Shown here piece by piece: positions 14,833 through 22,332 of a DNA stretch of 48,995 nt (its first letter is position 1; the number at the start of each line of letters is the position of its first letter). Position numbers and translations under genes: made by a program. Below the pieces are notes generated by a model, which saw only the letters and a list, made by a program, of their open reading frames with translations, ran no database searches and was not told where the DNA came from. Source of the DNA: Thermoleophilia bacterium (lineage in GTDB: Bacteria; Actinomycetota; Thermoleophilia; Gaiellales; JAICJC01); the NCBI GenBank assembly GCA_025928435.1, contig JAICJM010000004.1, positions 1 through 48,995 on the forward strand. The letters are read 5' to 3'.

Positions 14833-15771
14833 GTGCCCGAAACGCTCGACGTGACCGTCTCGATCGTCTCCAGCGGGGACGTCGGGCTGCTGCGCGCGTG
14901 CCTCGACTCGATCCCGGCGGCGGCCGAGGGAAGCGCCGTCGAGACGATCGTCGTCGACAACGCCGTCGGCATCGCGGATGCGGTCGCCGGGTCGCATCCC
15001 GGCGTCACGGTCATCGCGGGCGGCATCCGGCGCGGGTTCGGCGCGAACCACAACCTGGTCGCGCGCGAGGCGCGGGGCCGGCTGGTCTTCATCCTGAACG
15101 ACGACACCGTGCTCGACCCGGGCTGCATCGACGCCTTGAGGAGCTTCATGGACCAGAACGGTGCCGTGGCGGCGGCCGGGCCGCGGCTCCGGCACGCAGA
15201 CGGCCGGCCTCAAGCCTCGGCCTTCCACTTCCCCACGCCCGGCCGCGTGGCGCTCACGATGCTCACGCTCCAGCGGGCCGGCTGGATCATGTCCGGCGGC
15301 GAGCGCATCCGGCGGGTGGACTGGATCCACGGCGCCGCCATGATGGTGCGCCGCGACGCGCTCGAGGGCGTCGGCGGCCTCGACGAGGGCTTCTACATGT
15401 ACCTCGAGGACGTCGACCTGTGCCGGCGCCTGCGCGACCGCGGCTGGGAGATCGCCTTCTTCCCTCGGGCCGGGCTCGTCCACCTCGAGAACTCCTCGAC
15501 CGCGGCGGTGCCGATGCGGCGCGTCTACCAGCATGCCCGCAGCCGCGGCATCTACGCCCGCAAGCACCACGGGCCGGGCGGCGAGCGGGCGGTGCAGGCG
15601 CTGACCGCCGCCACATTCCTGGCCCGGGCGGCGCTGGCGCGCGTCCTGCCCGGCTACGACGGCGTCGACGCCGCCCGCTTCCGCGCCCACGCCCAGGCCG
15701 CGCTCGACCCCTACGCGGAGCCCGCGATCGAGGAGGCCGCCGACGAGCACAACCGCGGGGTGACGGCGTGA
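14833..15771 (+). CDS. GT2-family glycosyltransferase (rhamnosyltransferase-like)
   Basis: A 312-residue GT-A enzyme from GTG 14833. It begins DVTVSIVSSGDVGLLRACLDS, has IVVDNAVG and FGANHNLVAREARGRLVFIL followed by NDDTVLDPG (the D-x-D metal site), and later IHGAAMMVRRDALEGVGGLDEGFYMYLEDVDLCRR with the ED acceptor-site motif typical of GT2 rhamnosyl- and other O-antigen transferases. The stop overlaps the rmlB start (GTGA 15768-15771), so it is the first gene of the dTDP-rhamnose operon and a good candidate to use that sugar. Confidence 0.85.
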   Translation: MPETLDVTVSIVSSGDVGLLRACLDSIPAAAEGSAVETIVVDNAVGIADAVAGSHPGVTVIAGGIRRGFGANHNLVAREARGRLVFILNDDTVLDPGCIDALRSFMDQNGAVAAAGPRLRHADGRPQASAFHFPTPGRVALTMLTLQRAGWIMSGGERIRRVDWIHGAAMMVRRDALEGVGGLDEGFYMYLEDVDLCRRLRDRGWEIAFFPRAGLVHLENSSTAAVPMRRVYQHARSRGIYARKHHGPGGERAVQALTAATFLARAALARVLPGYDGVDAARFRAHAQAALDPYAEPAIEEAADEHNRGVTA

Positions 15772-16760
15772 GCGGGCGGGTGCTCGTGACCGGCGGGCTC
15801 GGGTTCATCGGCTCGGCCTTCGTGCGCGCGCTGGCCGCGGACGGGCAGGCGGTGCTGAACGTCGACGCCGGCACCTACGCCGGCGACCAGCGCCGCCTCG
15901 CCGGGGTCGACCCGGCCCTGGTGGAGACGGTGCGGATGGACGTCGCCGACCCGGGGCTGGCCGGCCTCGTCCAGGACGAGCGGCCGCCGCTCGTCGTCCA
16001 CTTCGCCGCCGAGACCCACGTCACCCGCAGCGAGGAGGCCGGCGAGACCTTCTTCCGCACGAACGTCGACGGTACCCGCGGGGTGCTCGAGGCGGCCCTG
16101 GCGGCGGGGGCCGAGCGGGTCGTCCACATCTCCACCGACGAGGTGTACGGGCCATGCCCGGCCGACCCCTTCCGTGAGGATCAGAAGCTGCCCGGCGAGG
16201 GCCTGGCGACGAGCGCGTACGCCCGCTCGAAGGCGGTCGCCGACGACCTGGCCCGCTCCTACGCCGACCGGCTGGCGGTTGTGATCGCGCGCCCGACCAA
16301 CTGCATCGGGCCCTGGCAGCACCCGGAGAAGGCCGTCCCGCGCTGGGCGACGCGCGCCCTGCGGGGCGAGCGCCTGCCGGTCTGGGGCGACGGCCTCCAG
16401 GTGCGCGACTGGATGTTCGTCGACGACGCGGTCTCCGGCCTGCGGGCGCTGGCCGAGCGGGGCGAGCCCGGCACCGCGTACAACCTGGGCCCGGCCGGTG
16501 AGGCGGTGCCGAACGTCGAGATCGCCCGGATGGTCGCCCGGGCCGCCGGCGCCGGCGAGGACGCCGTCTACCTGAGCGCCTACGACCGGCCCCAGCACGA
16601 CCGCCGCTACGCCGTCTCGACCGAGCGGGTTGCGGCGCTGGGCTGGGCGGCGACGCGGACGGTGGGCGAGGCGGTGGCCGAGACGGTGGCGTGGTACCGC
16701 GACCACGCGGACTGGTGGGGGACGCTCGTCCCCGAGGCGGAGCGGCTCTATGCCGACTGA
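15768..16760 (+). CDS. rmlB: dTDP-glucose 4,6-dehydratase
   Basis: A 330-residue extended SDR. The NAD loop is VTGGLGFIGSAF, followed by HFAAETHVTRSEE, the catalytic HISTDEVYG and YARSK (Y-x-x-x-K), and IARPTNCIGPWQHPEKAVPRW, which is typical for RmlB. It converts dTDP-glucose to dTDP-4-keto-6-deoxyglucose, the second step of dTDP-L-rhamnose synthesis. GTG start overlaps the previous stop; the C-terminus overlaps rmlC by 11 bases. Confidence 0.93.
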   Translation: MSGRVLVTGGLGFIGSAFVRALAADGQAVLNVDAGTYAGDQRRLAGVDPALVETVRMDVADPGLAGLVQDERPPLVVHFAAETHVTRSEEAGETFFRTNVDGTRGVLEAALAAGAERVVHISTDEVYGPCPADPFREDQKLPGEGLATSAYARSKAVADDLARSYADRLAVVIARPTNCIGPWQHPEKAVPRWATRALRGERLPVWGDGLQVRDWMFVDDAVSGLRALAERGEPGTAYNLGPAGEAVPNVEIARMVARAAGAGEDAVYLSAYDRPQHDRRYAVSTERVAALGWAATRTVGEAVAETVAWYRDHADWWGTLVPEAERLYAD

Positions 16761-17277
16761 GCTCGTCCCGAGCCCGATCGACGGCGTCCGCATCTGGCGC
16801 CCGCAGGTGCACGGAGACTCCCGCGGCCGCTTTGTCGAGGTGTTCCGGGCGGCGACACTGCCCGAGCCGATGGCGCAGTCGAACCACTCGCGCTCGGCGG
16901 CGGGCGTCCTGCGAGGCCTGCACTACCACCGCCACCAGGCCGACCTCTGGTACCTGGTGGCCGGGCGGGCGCAGGTGGGGCTCGCCGACCTGCGGGCCGG
17001 CGCGGGCGTGCCCGTCACCCACTCGTTCGTGCTCGACGGCGACACGCCGACCGCGGTCTACGTGCCCGTCGGCGTCGCGCACGGGTACCTGGCGCTGACG
17101 CAGATCGACCTGATCTACTGGGTCACGCGCGAGTACGACCCCGACGACGAGAACGGCGTCGCCTGGGACGACCCCACCCTCGCCATCGACTGGCAGCTGG
17201 ACGGGCCCCCGGTCGTGAGCGAGCGCGACACCCGGAACCCGCGCCTCCAGTGGGATCTGATCCCCGCGTTCTCGTAA
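16750..17277 (+). CDS. rmlC: dTDP-4-dehydrorhamnose 3,5-epimerase
   Basis: A 175-residue cupin epimerase. It has DSRGRFVEVFR, QSNHSRSAAGVLRGLHYHR (with the base His in LHYH) and YVPVGVAHGYLALT, then the C-terminal YDPDDENGVAWDDPTLAIDW, all as in RmlC. It epimerises C3 and C5 of the keto sugar made by RmlB. The start ATG at 16750 lies inside the rmlB end, and rmlD starts 28 bases before its stop. Confidence 0.92.
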   Translation: MPTELVPSPIDGVRIWRPQVHGDSRGRFVEVFRAATLPEPMAQSNHSRSAAGVLRGLHYHRHQADLWYLVAGRAQVGLADLRAGAGVPVTHSFVLDGDTPTAVYVPVGVAHGYLALTQIDLIYWVTREYDPDDENGVAWDDPTLAIDWQLDGPPVVSERDTRNPRLQWDLIPAFS

Positions 17278-18053
17278 CCGGGGCCGGCGGCCAGGTCGGC
17301 CGCGCGCTGCGCCCCCACCTGCCCGACGCGGTCTACCTCGACCGGGCGGCGCTCGACGTCTGCGATCCGGCGGCCGTCCGGGATGCGTTCGGCGCGGGCG
17401 ACGTCGTCGTCCACGCCGCAGCGAAGACGGACGTGGACGGTTGCGAGCGCGAGCCCGACGCGGCCTTCGCGGCGAACGCCGATGCGGCCCGGCACGTGGC
17501 GGACACGGGCGCCCGCGTGATCCAGCTCTCGACCGACTACGTGTTCGACGGCCGCTCCGACGCCCCGTACGCCGAGGATCACCCGACCGATCCGCTCTCC
17601 GTCTACGGGCGCTCGAAGCTCGCCGGCGAGCGGGCGGTGCTCGCGCGTCCGGGCAACCTGGTCGTGCGCACGTCATGGGTGTACGGCGACGGGCGCAACT
17701 TCTTCCGTGCCATCCGCGGCGCCGAGCGGGCCGGCCGGGCGCTGCGGGTGGTCGACGACCAGCGCGGGCGGCCGACGGCGGCCGCCGACCTGGCCCGGGC
17801 GCTCGCCTACCTCGTCTCCCTGGACCTCTCGGGGGTGGTGCACGTGACCGGCGACGGCGAGCCGTGCACCTGGGCCGACCTGGCCGAGCTGGCCGTCGGC
17901 CACCCCGTCGAGCGGATCTCGACCGAGGAGTTCGGCGCGCCTGCGCCGCGGCCGCGCTCGAGCGTGCTCGCACTCGACCGTGCGCGCGCGCTCGGCGTGC
18001 CTCTGGCAGACTGGCGCGACTCGGTGACACGCTATCTGGAGGGCGAGCGGTGA
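17250..18053 (+). CDS. rmlD: dTDP-4-dehydrorhamnose reductase
   Basis: A 267-residue reductive SDR from GTG 17250. It shows VTGAGGQVGRALRP, VVHAAAKTDVDGCE, QLSTDYVFDG, YGRSKLAGE (catalytic Y-x-x-x-K) and VVRTSWVYG. It uses NAD(P)H to reduce the 4-keto group and so finishes dTDP-L-rhamnose. The 28-base overlap with rmlC and 4-base overlap with rmlA suggest strict coupling. Confidence 0.92.
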   Translation: MGSDPRVLVTGAGGQVGRALRPHLPDAVYLDRAALDVCDPAAVRDAFGAGDVVVHAAAKTDVDGCEREPDAAFAANADAARHVADTGARVIQLSTDYVFDGRSDAPYAEDHPTDPLSVYGRSKLAGERAVLARPGNLVVRTSWVYGDGRNFFRAIRGAERAGRALRVVDDQRGRPTAAADLARALAYLVSLDLSGVVHVTGDGEPCTWADLAELAVGHPVERISTEEFGAPAPRPRSSVLALDRARALGVPLADWRDSVTRYLEGER

Positions 18054-18778
18054 AGGGAGTCGTGCTGGCGGGCGGGCTGGGGACGCGCCTCGCGCCGATG
18101 ACGGGGGTCGTGAACAAGCACGTCCTCGATCTGTTCGACGAGCCGATGATCCACTTCCCGATCCGGACGCTCCAGCGCGCCGGCGTGACCGACCTGGTGG
18201 TCGTCGTCGGCCGCCACGGCGACCAGGTGCGGACGCTGCTCGGGAACGGGAGCGCCCTTGGCGTCTCCATCGCCTACGCCCACCAGGAGGGCGAGGCCGG
18301 CATCGCGGACGCGCTCGCGCAGGCCCGCGAGCAGGTGGGCGGGGGGCCGGTGTGCGTCATCCTCGGCGACCAGGTGTACCAGGACGACCTGGCCCCGTAC
18401 GTCGAGTCGTTCCGGGGCAGCCCGACCGGGGCCCGCATCCTGCTGAAGCAGGTCGAGGACGCCCGCCGCTTCGGCGTCGCGACGGTCGAGGGCGACCGGG
18501 TGACCGCGATCGAGGAGAAGCCCTCCCAGCCCCGCTCCGATCTGGCGGTGACCGGCTGCTACATGTACGACGGCCGCGTCTTCGACATCGTCTCGACGCT
18601 CGAGCCGTCCGCCCGCGGCGAGCTCGAGATCACCGACGTGAACAACGCCTACATCGCCTCGGGCGAGATGGCCTTCGACGTCCTCCCGGGCTGGTGGGCC
18701 GACGCCGGCACCCACGCCAGCAAGCTGAAGGCGTCGATCCTCGTCGCGCTCACGCGCGGCGTGACGTTCCACGCCTGA
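18050..18778 (+). CDS. rmlA: Glucose-1-phosphate thymidylyltransferase (short form)
   Basis: A 242-residue nucleotidyltransferase. The N-terminus VKGVVLAGGLGTRLAPMT is the nucleotide-binding G-G-x-G-T-R-L motif, followed by NKHVLDLFDEPMIHFPI, GDQVYQDDL (metal Asp), EEKPSQP and GWWADAGTHAS. It makes dTDP-glucose from dTTP and glucose-1-phosphate. It is about 50 residues shorter than the classic RmlA, ending soon after the catalytic domain, like the shorter RmlA/StrD forms of many actinobacteria and archaea. It is last in the operon and ends one base before the palindromic repeat. Confidence 0.88.
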   Translation: MKGVVLAGGLGTRLAPMTGVVNKHVLDLFDEPMIHFPIRTLQRAGVTDLVVVVGRHGDQVRTLLGNGSALGVSIAYAHQEGEAGIADALAQAREQVGGGPVCVILGDQVYQDDLAPYVESFRGSPTGARILLKQVEDARRFGVATVEGDRVTAIEEKPSQPRSDLAVTGCYMYDGRVFDIVSTLEPSARGELEITDVNNAYIASGEMAFDVLPGWWADAGTHASKLKASILVALTRGVTFHA

Positions 18779-18814
18779 ATCGGGGACTGTCCCCGGCCGG
18801 GGACAGTCCCCGAT
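18779..18814. repeat. GGGGACAGTCCCC palindromic repeat, copy 3 (perfect 36-bp palindrome)
   Basis: ATCGGGGACTGTCCCCGG followed immediately by its exact reverse complement, with no spacer. It lies between the convergent rmlA stop (18778) and the stop of the propeller protein (18819), where it could act as a bidirectional terminator. Same core as copies 1, 2 and 4, but the half-sites are arranged in the opposite order (ACTGT first). Confidence 0.88.
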
Positions 18815-18818
18815 GGTC

Positions 18819-20006
18819 TCACTGCCAGCCGAGCCGCGCGGCGCCCGGGATGGGCCCGAGGTCGGCCAGGACGCGGTAGACCCGCAACGGGAAGGCCGCC
18901 TCGCTGAAGCGGGGCGTCCGGGCCTCGAACACGCGCACGCCGTCGTCGTGGCGTACCGCAACGGCGATCCGATGCCCGCCCGGCGCCGCCACCAGCCCCG
19001 CCACCTGACCGGGCACACGGGTGACGTCGGCTCCGCCCGCGAGCCCGGGCTCGTCGACGAGCCGCGCGATCGACCCGCCCGCCCCGACCAGGAGCTGGCC
19101 CGGACGCAGCCACGCCAGCTTGGGCATCCCGCCCACGCCGGTGCGCAGGCAGGTGCTGCGGCCGTGGTGGAGCGTGTCGGCAACCTGCACGTGGCCGGCG
19201 CGGTCGGCGATCGCCAGCTGGCCGCCGAACGGGGCGAAGGCGATGGCGGCCGGGCGGCCCAGTCCGCAGCGGCGGGCGAGCGCCGACGTCGCGCCGCTGA
19301 TCACGCTGTGCACCATGACCGTGCCGTCCGGCCGCACATAGGCGAAGGCGAGCGAGTCCCACCTCCAGGTCGGCGTCCCGCCGTCGGTGCGCGGGGCGAC
19401 CAGGAAGGCGTGCCGGCCGTTGCCGTACATGTCGTAGAGCCGGTTGCCCTCGGCGGTGCGCACGACGTAGGCGATCCGGATCCCCGCCGGGGCCCAGGCG
19501 GCGGCGATCGGCTCGCCCGGCACGCCGCGGGTGAACGCGATGTGGCCGTCCGAGACGGCGACGGCGACCAGGACGTGCCCGGAGCCCTCGAGCAGGTTGA
19601 TCGCCCCCGGGCTCACGGCCAGGGCCGAGAGCGGCTTTCCGTGCAGGCGCGCGCCGGAGCTGGTCGCGAGCCAGGCCCGACCGCCGCCGGTCGCGGAGAA
19701 CGCGATCGCACCGCGGGGGAGCCGGATGTCCTGGTGATGACGGCCGGCCGGCGGCGGCTGCTCCGTGCGGGGGTGGTGTGAATCGCCGCCCACAAGCGGG
19801 AGCCCGCCCGTGGTCGCCGCGAGCGTGACGCCGCCGAACACGAACGCCGCCGCGCACGCGGCGGCCAGCAGCAGGAGCGGCCGCCGCGGTCCGCTCCGGG
19901 CGGGCAGCGCCCCGAGCGCGGCCGAACGGGCCCGCTCGGTCACATCGGGGCCGGGCTCCAGATCGCCCAGGGCGCGCTCCAGCCGTTCCTCAAGCTCGTC
20001 CGGCAT
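18819..20006 (-). CDS. Single-span membrane protein with WD40/TolB-like propeller; probable partner of ECF sigma factor
   Basis: A 395-residue protein. About 42 cytoplasmic residues precede one membrane segment (PLLLLAAACAAAFVFGGVTL), and the outer part has repeated beta-propeller strands such as ISGATSALA, RPAAIAFAPFGGQLAIADRAG and GHRIAVAVRHDDGVRVFEA. It overlaps the ECF sigma factor by 17 bases, the usual position of an anti-sigma factor. The zinc anti-sigma signature H-x3-C-x2-C is not visible in the short N-terminal part, so the regulator role rests on context only. Confidence 0.65.
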   Translation of the reverse strand: MPDELEERLERALGDLEPGPDVTERARSAALGALPARSGPRRPLLLLAAACAAAFVFGGVTLAATTGGLPLVGGDSHHPRTEQPPPAGRHHQDIRLPRGAIAFSATGGGRAWLATSSGARLHGKPLSALAVSPGAINLLEGSGHVLVAVAVSDGHIAFTRGVPGEPIAAAWAPAGIRIAYVVRTAEGNRLYDMYGNGRHAFLVAPRTDGGTPTWRWDSLAFAYVRPDGTVMVHSVISGATSALARRCGLGRPAAIAFAPFGGQLAIADRAGHVQVADTLHHGRSTCLRTGVGGMPKLAWLRPGQLLVGAGGSIARLVDEPGLAGGADVTRVPGQVAGLVAAPGGHRIAVAVRHDDGVRVFEARTPRFSEAAFPLRVYRVLADLGPIPGAARLGWQ

Positions 20007-20529
20007 CTCGCTCCCGTTCGTTCCGTCGCAGGTCCTCGAGCGCTCGCGCCAGGCGCGAGTTGACCGTCCCCACCGGCAGCCCCAGCAGGTCGGCGATCGC
20101 GGTCGGCGGGTAGCCGAGCCCGTAGCGCAGGACGACCACGACCCGGCGCTGCGGCGAGAGCCCTGCGACCGCGGCGAGCAGCTCGCGATCCTCGCCGGCC
20201 TGGTCGCGCCACTCGCCCTCCATCCGGTCGAGCGCCTCCGATCCGATCAGGCGCCGCTCGCTGCGCAGGAGGTCGAGCGACCGGTTCACGACGATCCGGT
20301 GCAGCCACGGCCCGAACGGCCTGCGGCGGTCGAACCGGCCCAGCGCGGCGAAGGCCCGCTCGAAGGCGTCCTGGGCGACGTCGTCGGCCATGTCGCGCCG
20401 GCCGGTGACGGCCCGGGCCACCTTCCACGCGCCCGGCCAGTGGCGGGTGAACAGCTCTGCGGCAGCCTCACGCGAGCCCTCGCGGGCACGCACCACAAGC
20501 TCACCGTCGCCGAGCGTGCGCATCCTCAC
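19990..20529 (-). CDS. ECF-family RNA polymerase sigma factor
   Basis: A 179-residue sigma-70 ECF protein. Region 2 reads AAAELFTRHWPGAWKVARAV with DMADDVAQDAFERAFAAL (core and -10 binding), and WLHRIVVNRSLDLLRSERR. Region 4 reads LSPQRRVVVVLRYGLGYPPTAIADLLGLPVGTVNSRLARALEDLR, a clear helix-turn-helix for the -35 element. It directs RNA polymerase to a stress or envelope regulon that cannot be named here. It is coupled to the membrane propeller protein downstream. Confidence 0.92.
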   Translation of the reverse strand: MRMRTLGDGELVVRAREGSREAAAELFTRHWPGAWKVARAVTGRRDMADDVAQDAFERAFAALGRFDRRRPFGPWLHRIVVNRSLDLLRSERRLIGSEALDRMEGEWRDQAGEDRELLAAVAGLSPQRRVVVVLRYGLGYPPTAIADLLGLPVGTVNSRLARALEDLRRNERERDAGRA

Positions 20530-20588
20530 CGGCTTTCCGCATCAACGGTACTACGCCCGGCGCGACCGGTCGCGTCCCCGGACGCGGA

Positions 20589-21341
20589 TCAGGTCCGGCG
20601 GGTGACGTACGTGTCGGTGCGGTAGGGCAGGCGCAGCGGCCGCGGCAGGTCGGCGACCAGCGCCCGGATCTCGCCGAAGAGCTGCCGCCGGTCGGCCTCG
20701 TCCAGGGTGGCGATGTAGCTGGTCGACCCGACGCGGTCGACGAGCTCCTCGGTCCCGAGCTCCTGCACCAGCCCGAACGTGTGCTCCTGGAGCGGCTCGA
20801 ACAGCCGCGTCGCGGTGAAGGCGTCGCGCCAGCTCGTCTGTCCGTACGCCGGCTCGCCGTGGCGGTGGACGCCGACCAGTGTGCGCAGCGTCTCGACCCA
20901 CGGGACGGAGGTGTCGAACGTGTTCCAGATCAGGCCCAGGCCGCCGCCGGGCCGAAGCGCGCGGGCGATCTCTGCCACCGCCCGGTCGGCGTCGAACCAG
21001 TGGAAGGCCTGCGCGACCGTGACCGCGTCGACGGAGCCGTCCTCGACCGGGATCGCCTCGGCCGTGCCGTCCAGCACCCGCGCCCCCGGCACGGCCTTCG
21101 CCAGCACGCGCCGCATGCCCTCCACGGGCTCGACGGCGATCACCGTCGCGCCGGTCGTGGCGAGCATCCGGGTCAGCTTGCCGGTGCCGGCCGCCAGGTC
21201 GAGCACCGTGACGCCCTCGCCCAGGCGGAAGTGCGCGGTCAGGTGGGCCACGGCGTCGGCCGGATAGGCGGGACGTCCGCGCTCGTACGCGTCTGCGGCC
21301 CGGTCGAAGCCGGCCGCCGCGGTGGGGTGGGTCGCAGCCAT
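20589..21341 (-). CDS. Class I SAM-dependent methyltransferase
   Basis: A 250-residue methyltransferase of the Methyltransf_11/UbiE-like kind. Motif I is VTVLDLAAGTGKLTRML near residue 43, then VIAVEPVEGM, LDGTAEAIPVEDGSVDAVTVAQAFHWFD (motif II and the acidic post-region) and ALRPGGGLGLIWNTFD (motif III). The methyl acceptor is unknown. It stands alone between the sigma factor and the PilZ gene on the same strand. Confidence 0.85.
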   Translation of the reverse strand: MAATHPTAAAGFDRAADAYERGRPAYPADAVAHLTAHFRLGEGVTVLDLAAGTGKLTRMLATTGATVIAVEPVEGMRRVLAKAVPGARVLDGTAEAIPVEDGSVDAVTVAQAFHWFDADRAVAEIARALRPGGGLGLIWNTFDTSVPWVETLRTLVGVHRHGEPAYGQTSWRDAFTATRLFEPLQEHTFGLVQELGTEELVDRVGSTSYIATLDEADRRQLFGEIRALVADLPRPLRLPYRTDTYVTRRT

Positions 21342-21375
21342 CGGCCGGACCTTATCTCCGGCCGGGTCGGAGCCG

Positions 21376-22041
21376 CTACGCGCCGGCGGTGCGCTCGTCG
21401 GGCGAGTCGCTCGACTGCGCCATCGTGGCGAGCACGGCCAGGCGGGCCCGCTCGGAGCCGGCCACCGAGGTGACCTCGCACCCGACGCGGCGGCGGCCGT
21501 AGTGGGCCGAGGCGATATGCAGCACCCGCACGCGCAGGCGCACGAGCCGGCGGTCGATCGTCGGCATCACGGACAGCAGGTCGCCGGGGGCGAGCGGCTG
21601 GTCGGTGACGAACGCGAGCCCGTCGGCGGAAAGATCGGTCAGATGGGCGTCGAACTCGGCGTCCGTCCTCACCTTGCGCGAGTAGAGCACGCCGACCAGG
21701 GCCAGGTCGCTCATCCGCGCGCGGGGCGACGTGCGCCGGCCGCTGCGGCGGCGGAGGCGGTCGACGGTCAGATGCAGCGTCGCGGCGTGCTCGGACTCGT
21801 AGAAGAGCTCCGACACGCGCAGGTCGATGTCGTGCCCGGCCCCGTGCTCGTCGCGCTCCCGGAGGCGCAGGCGCAGGCCGACGCGCACGCCGGCGAGCGG
21901 CGCCTGCGCGTGGATCGTGTCCGCGTCGTGTCCGGTGATCTCGAGCGTGATCGCGCCGCCGTCCTCGGAGAGCACTTCGAGCCGGGTCGGAAGCTGGGAC
22001 AACACCGAGACGGCCGTCTCGAGCATCCTCTGGGGGTTCAT
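21376..22041 (-). CDS. PilZ-domain protein, YcgR-like
   Basis: A 221-residue protein from the ATG at 22041. The N-terminal half (about 1-110) is a beta domain like the YcgR flagellar-brake domain, and the C-terminal half is a PilZ domain: SRKVRTDAEFDAHLTDLSADGLAF gives the Arg cluster and the D-x-S-x-x-G motif that bind c-di-GMP, followed by LAPGDLLSVMPTIDR and RRRVGCEVTSV. The arginines are spaced R-x-x-R rather than the usual R-x-x-x-R, so affinity may differ. It is one of four c-di-GMP-related genes in the window. The frame is open upstream, but that part reads through the 22095-22295 inverted repeat. Confidence 0.78.
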   Translation of the reverse strand: MNPQRMLETAVSVLSQLPTRLEVLSEDGGAITLEITGHDADTIHAQAPLAGVRVGLRLRLRERDEHGAGHDIDLRVSELFYESEHAATLHLTVDRLRRRSGRRTSPRARMSDLALVGVLYSRKVRTDAEFDAHLTDLSADGLAFVTDQPLAPGDLLSVMPTIDRRLVRLRVRVLHIASAHYGRRRVGCEVTSVAGSERARLAVLATMAQSSDSPDERTAGA

Positions 22042-22094
22042 CCTTGCCACGGCCCCGTAATCGGCCGGATGGAGCGGAAATGAACTCGGCCAAA

Positions 22095-22295
22095 GATGAT
22101 CGGTTCCACGCCGCTGTGGGTTCTGGGCGGTTGCGAACCGAGCAGCGCAAGGACCAAAGGGAGGGTTCATAGCTCGACCTATGGGCGCGACCGAGGACGC
22201 CGCGATGCGACGGTTCGCAGCCGCAACCCCAACCACGTCTGGCCCCCCGCCAACCGCCTGACGTCCAGGGCCGCAGGGGTGTGGAACCGATCATC
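22095..22295. repeat. 201-bp MITE-like imperfect inverted repeat
   Basis: The ends are inverted copies of GATGATCGGTTCCACGCC (22095-22112) matching 17 of 18 bases at 22278-22295. Similarity continues inward: GCGGTTG and GCGG(T/C)TGCGAACCG occur in both arms, and the centre has a hairpin CATAG...CTATG (about 22167-22182). No open reading frame of its own is convincing. Clear target-site duplications were not seen. It fills the gap between the PilZ gene and the Mo-hydroxylase operon and ends 37 bases before the operon start, so it may carry or disturb that promoter. Confidence 0.65.
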
Positions 22296-22332
22296 TAGTA
22301 TCGGCGGCGCAGTCGATGCGAAGGGGGTACGC

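Noticed and set aside
22096..22332. N-terminal extension of the Mo-hydroxylase large subunit back to 22096
   Set aside because: The extension reads through the inverted-repeat element and has no family similarity; GTG 22333 has a good ribosome site.
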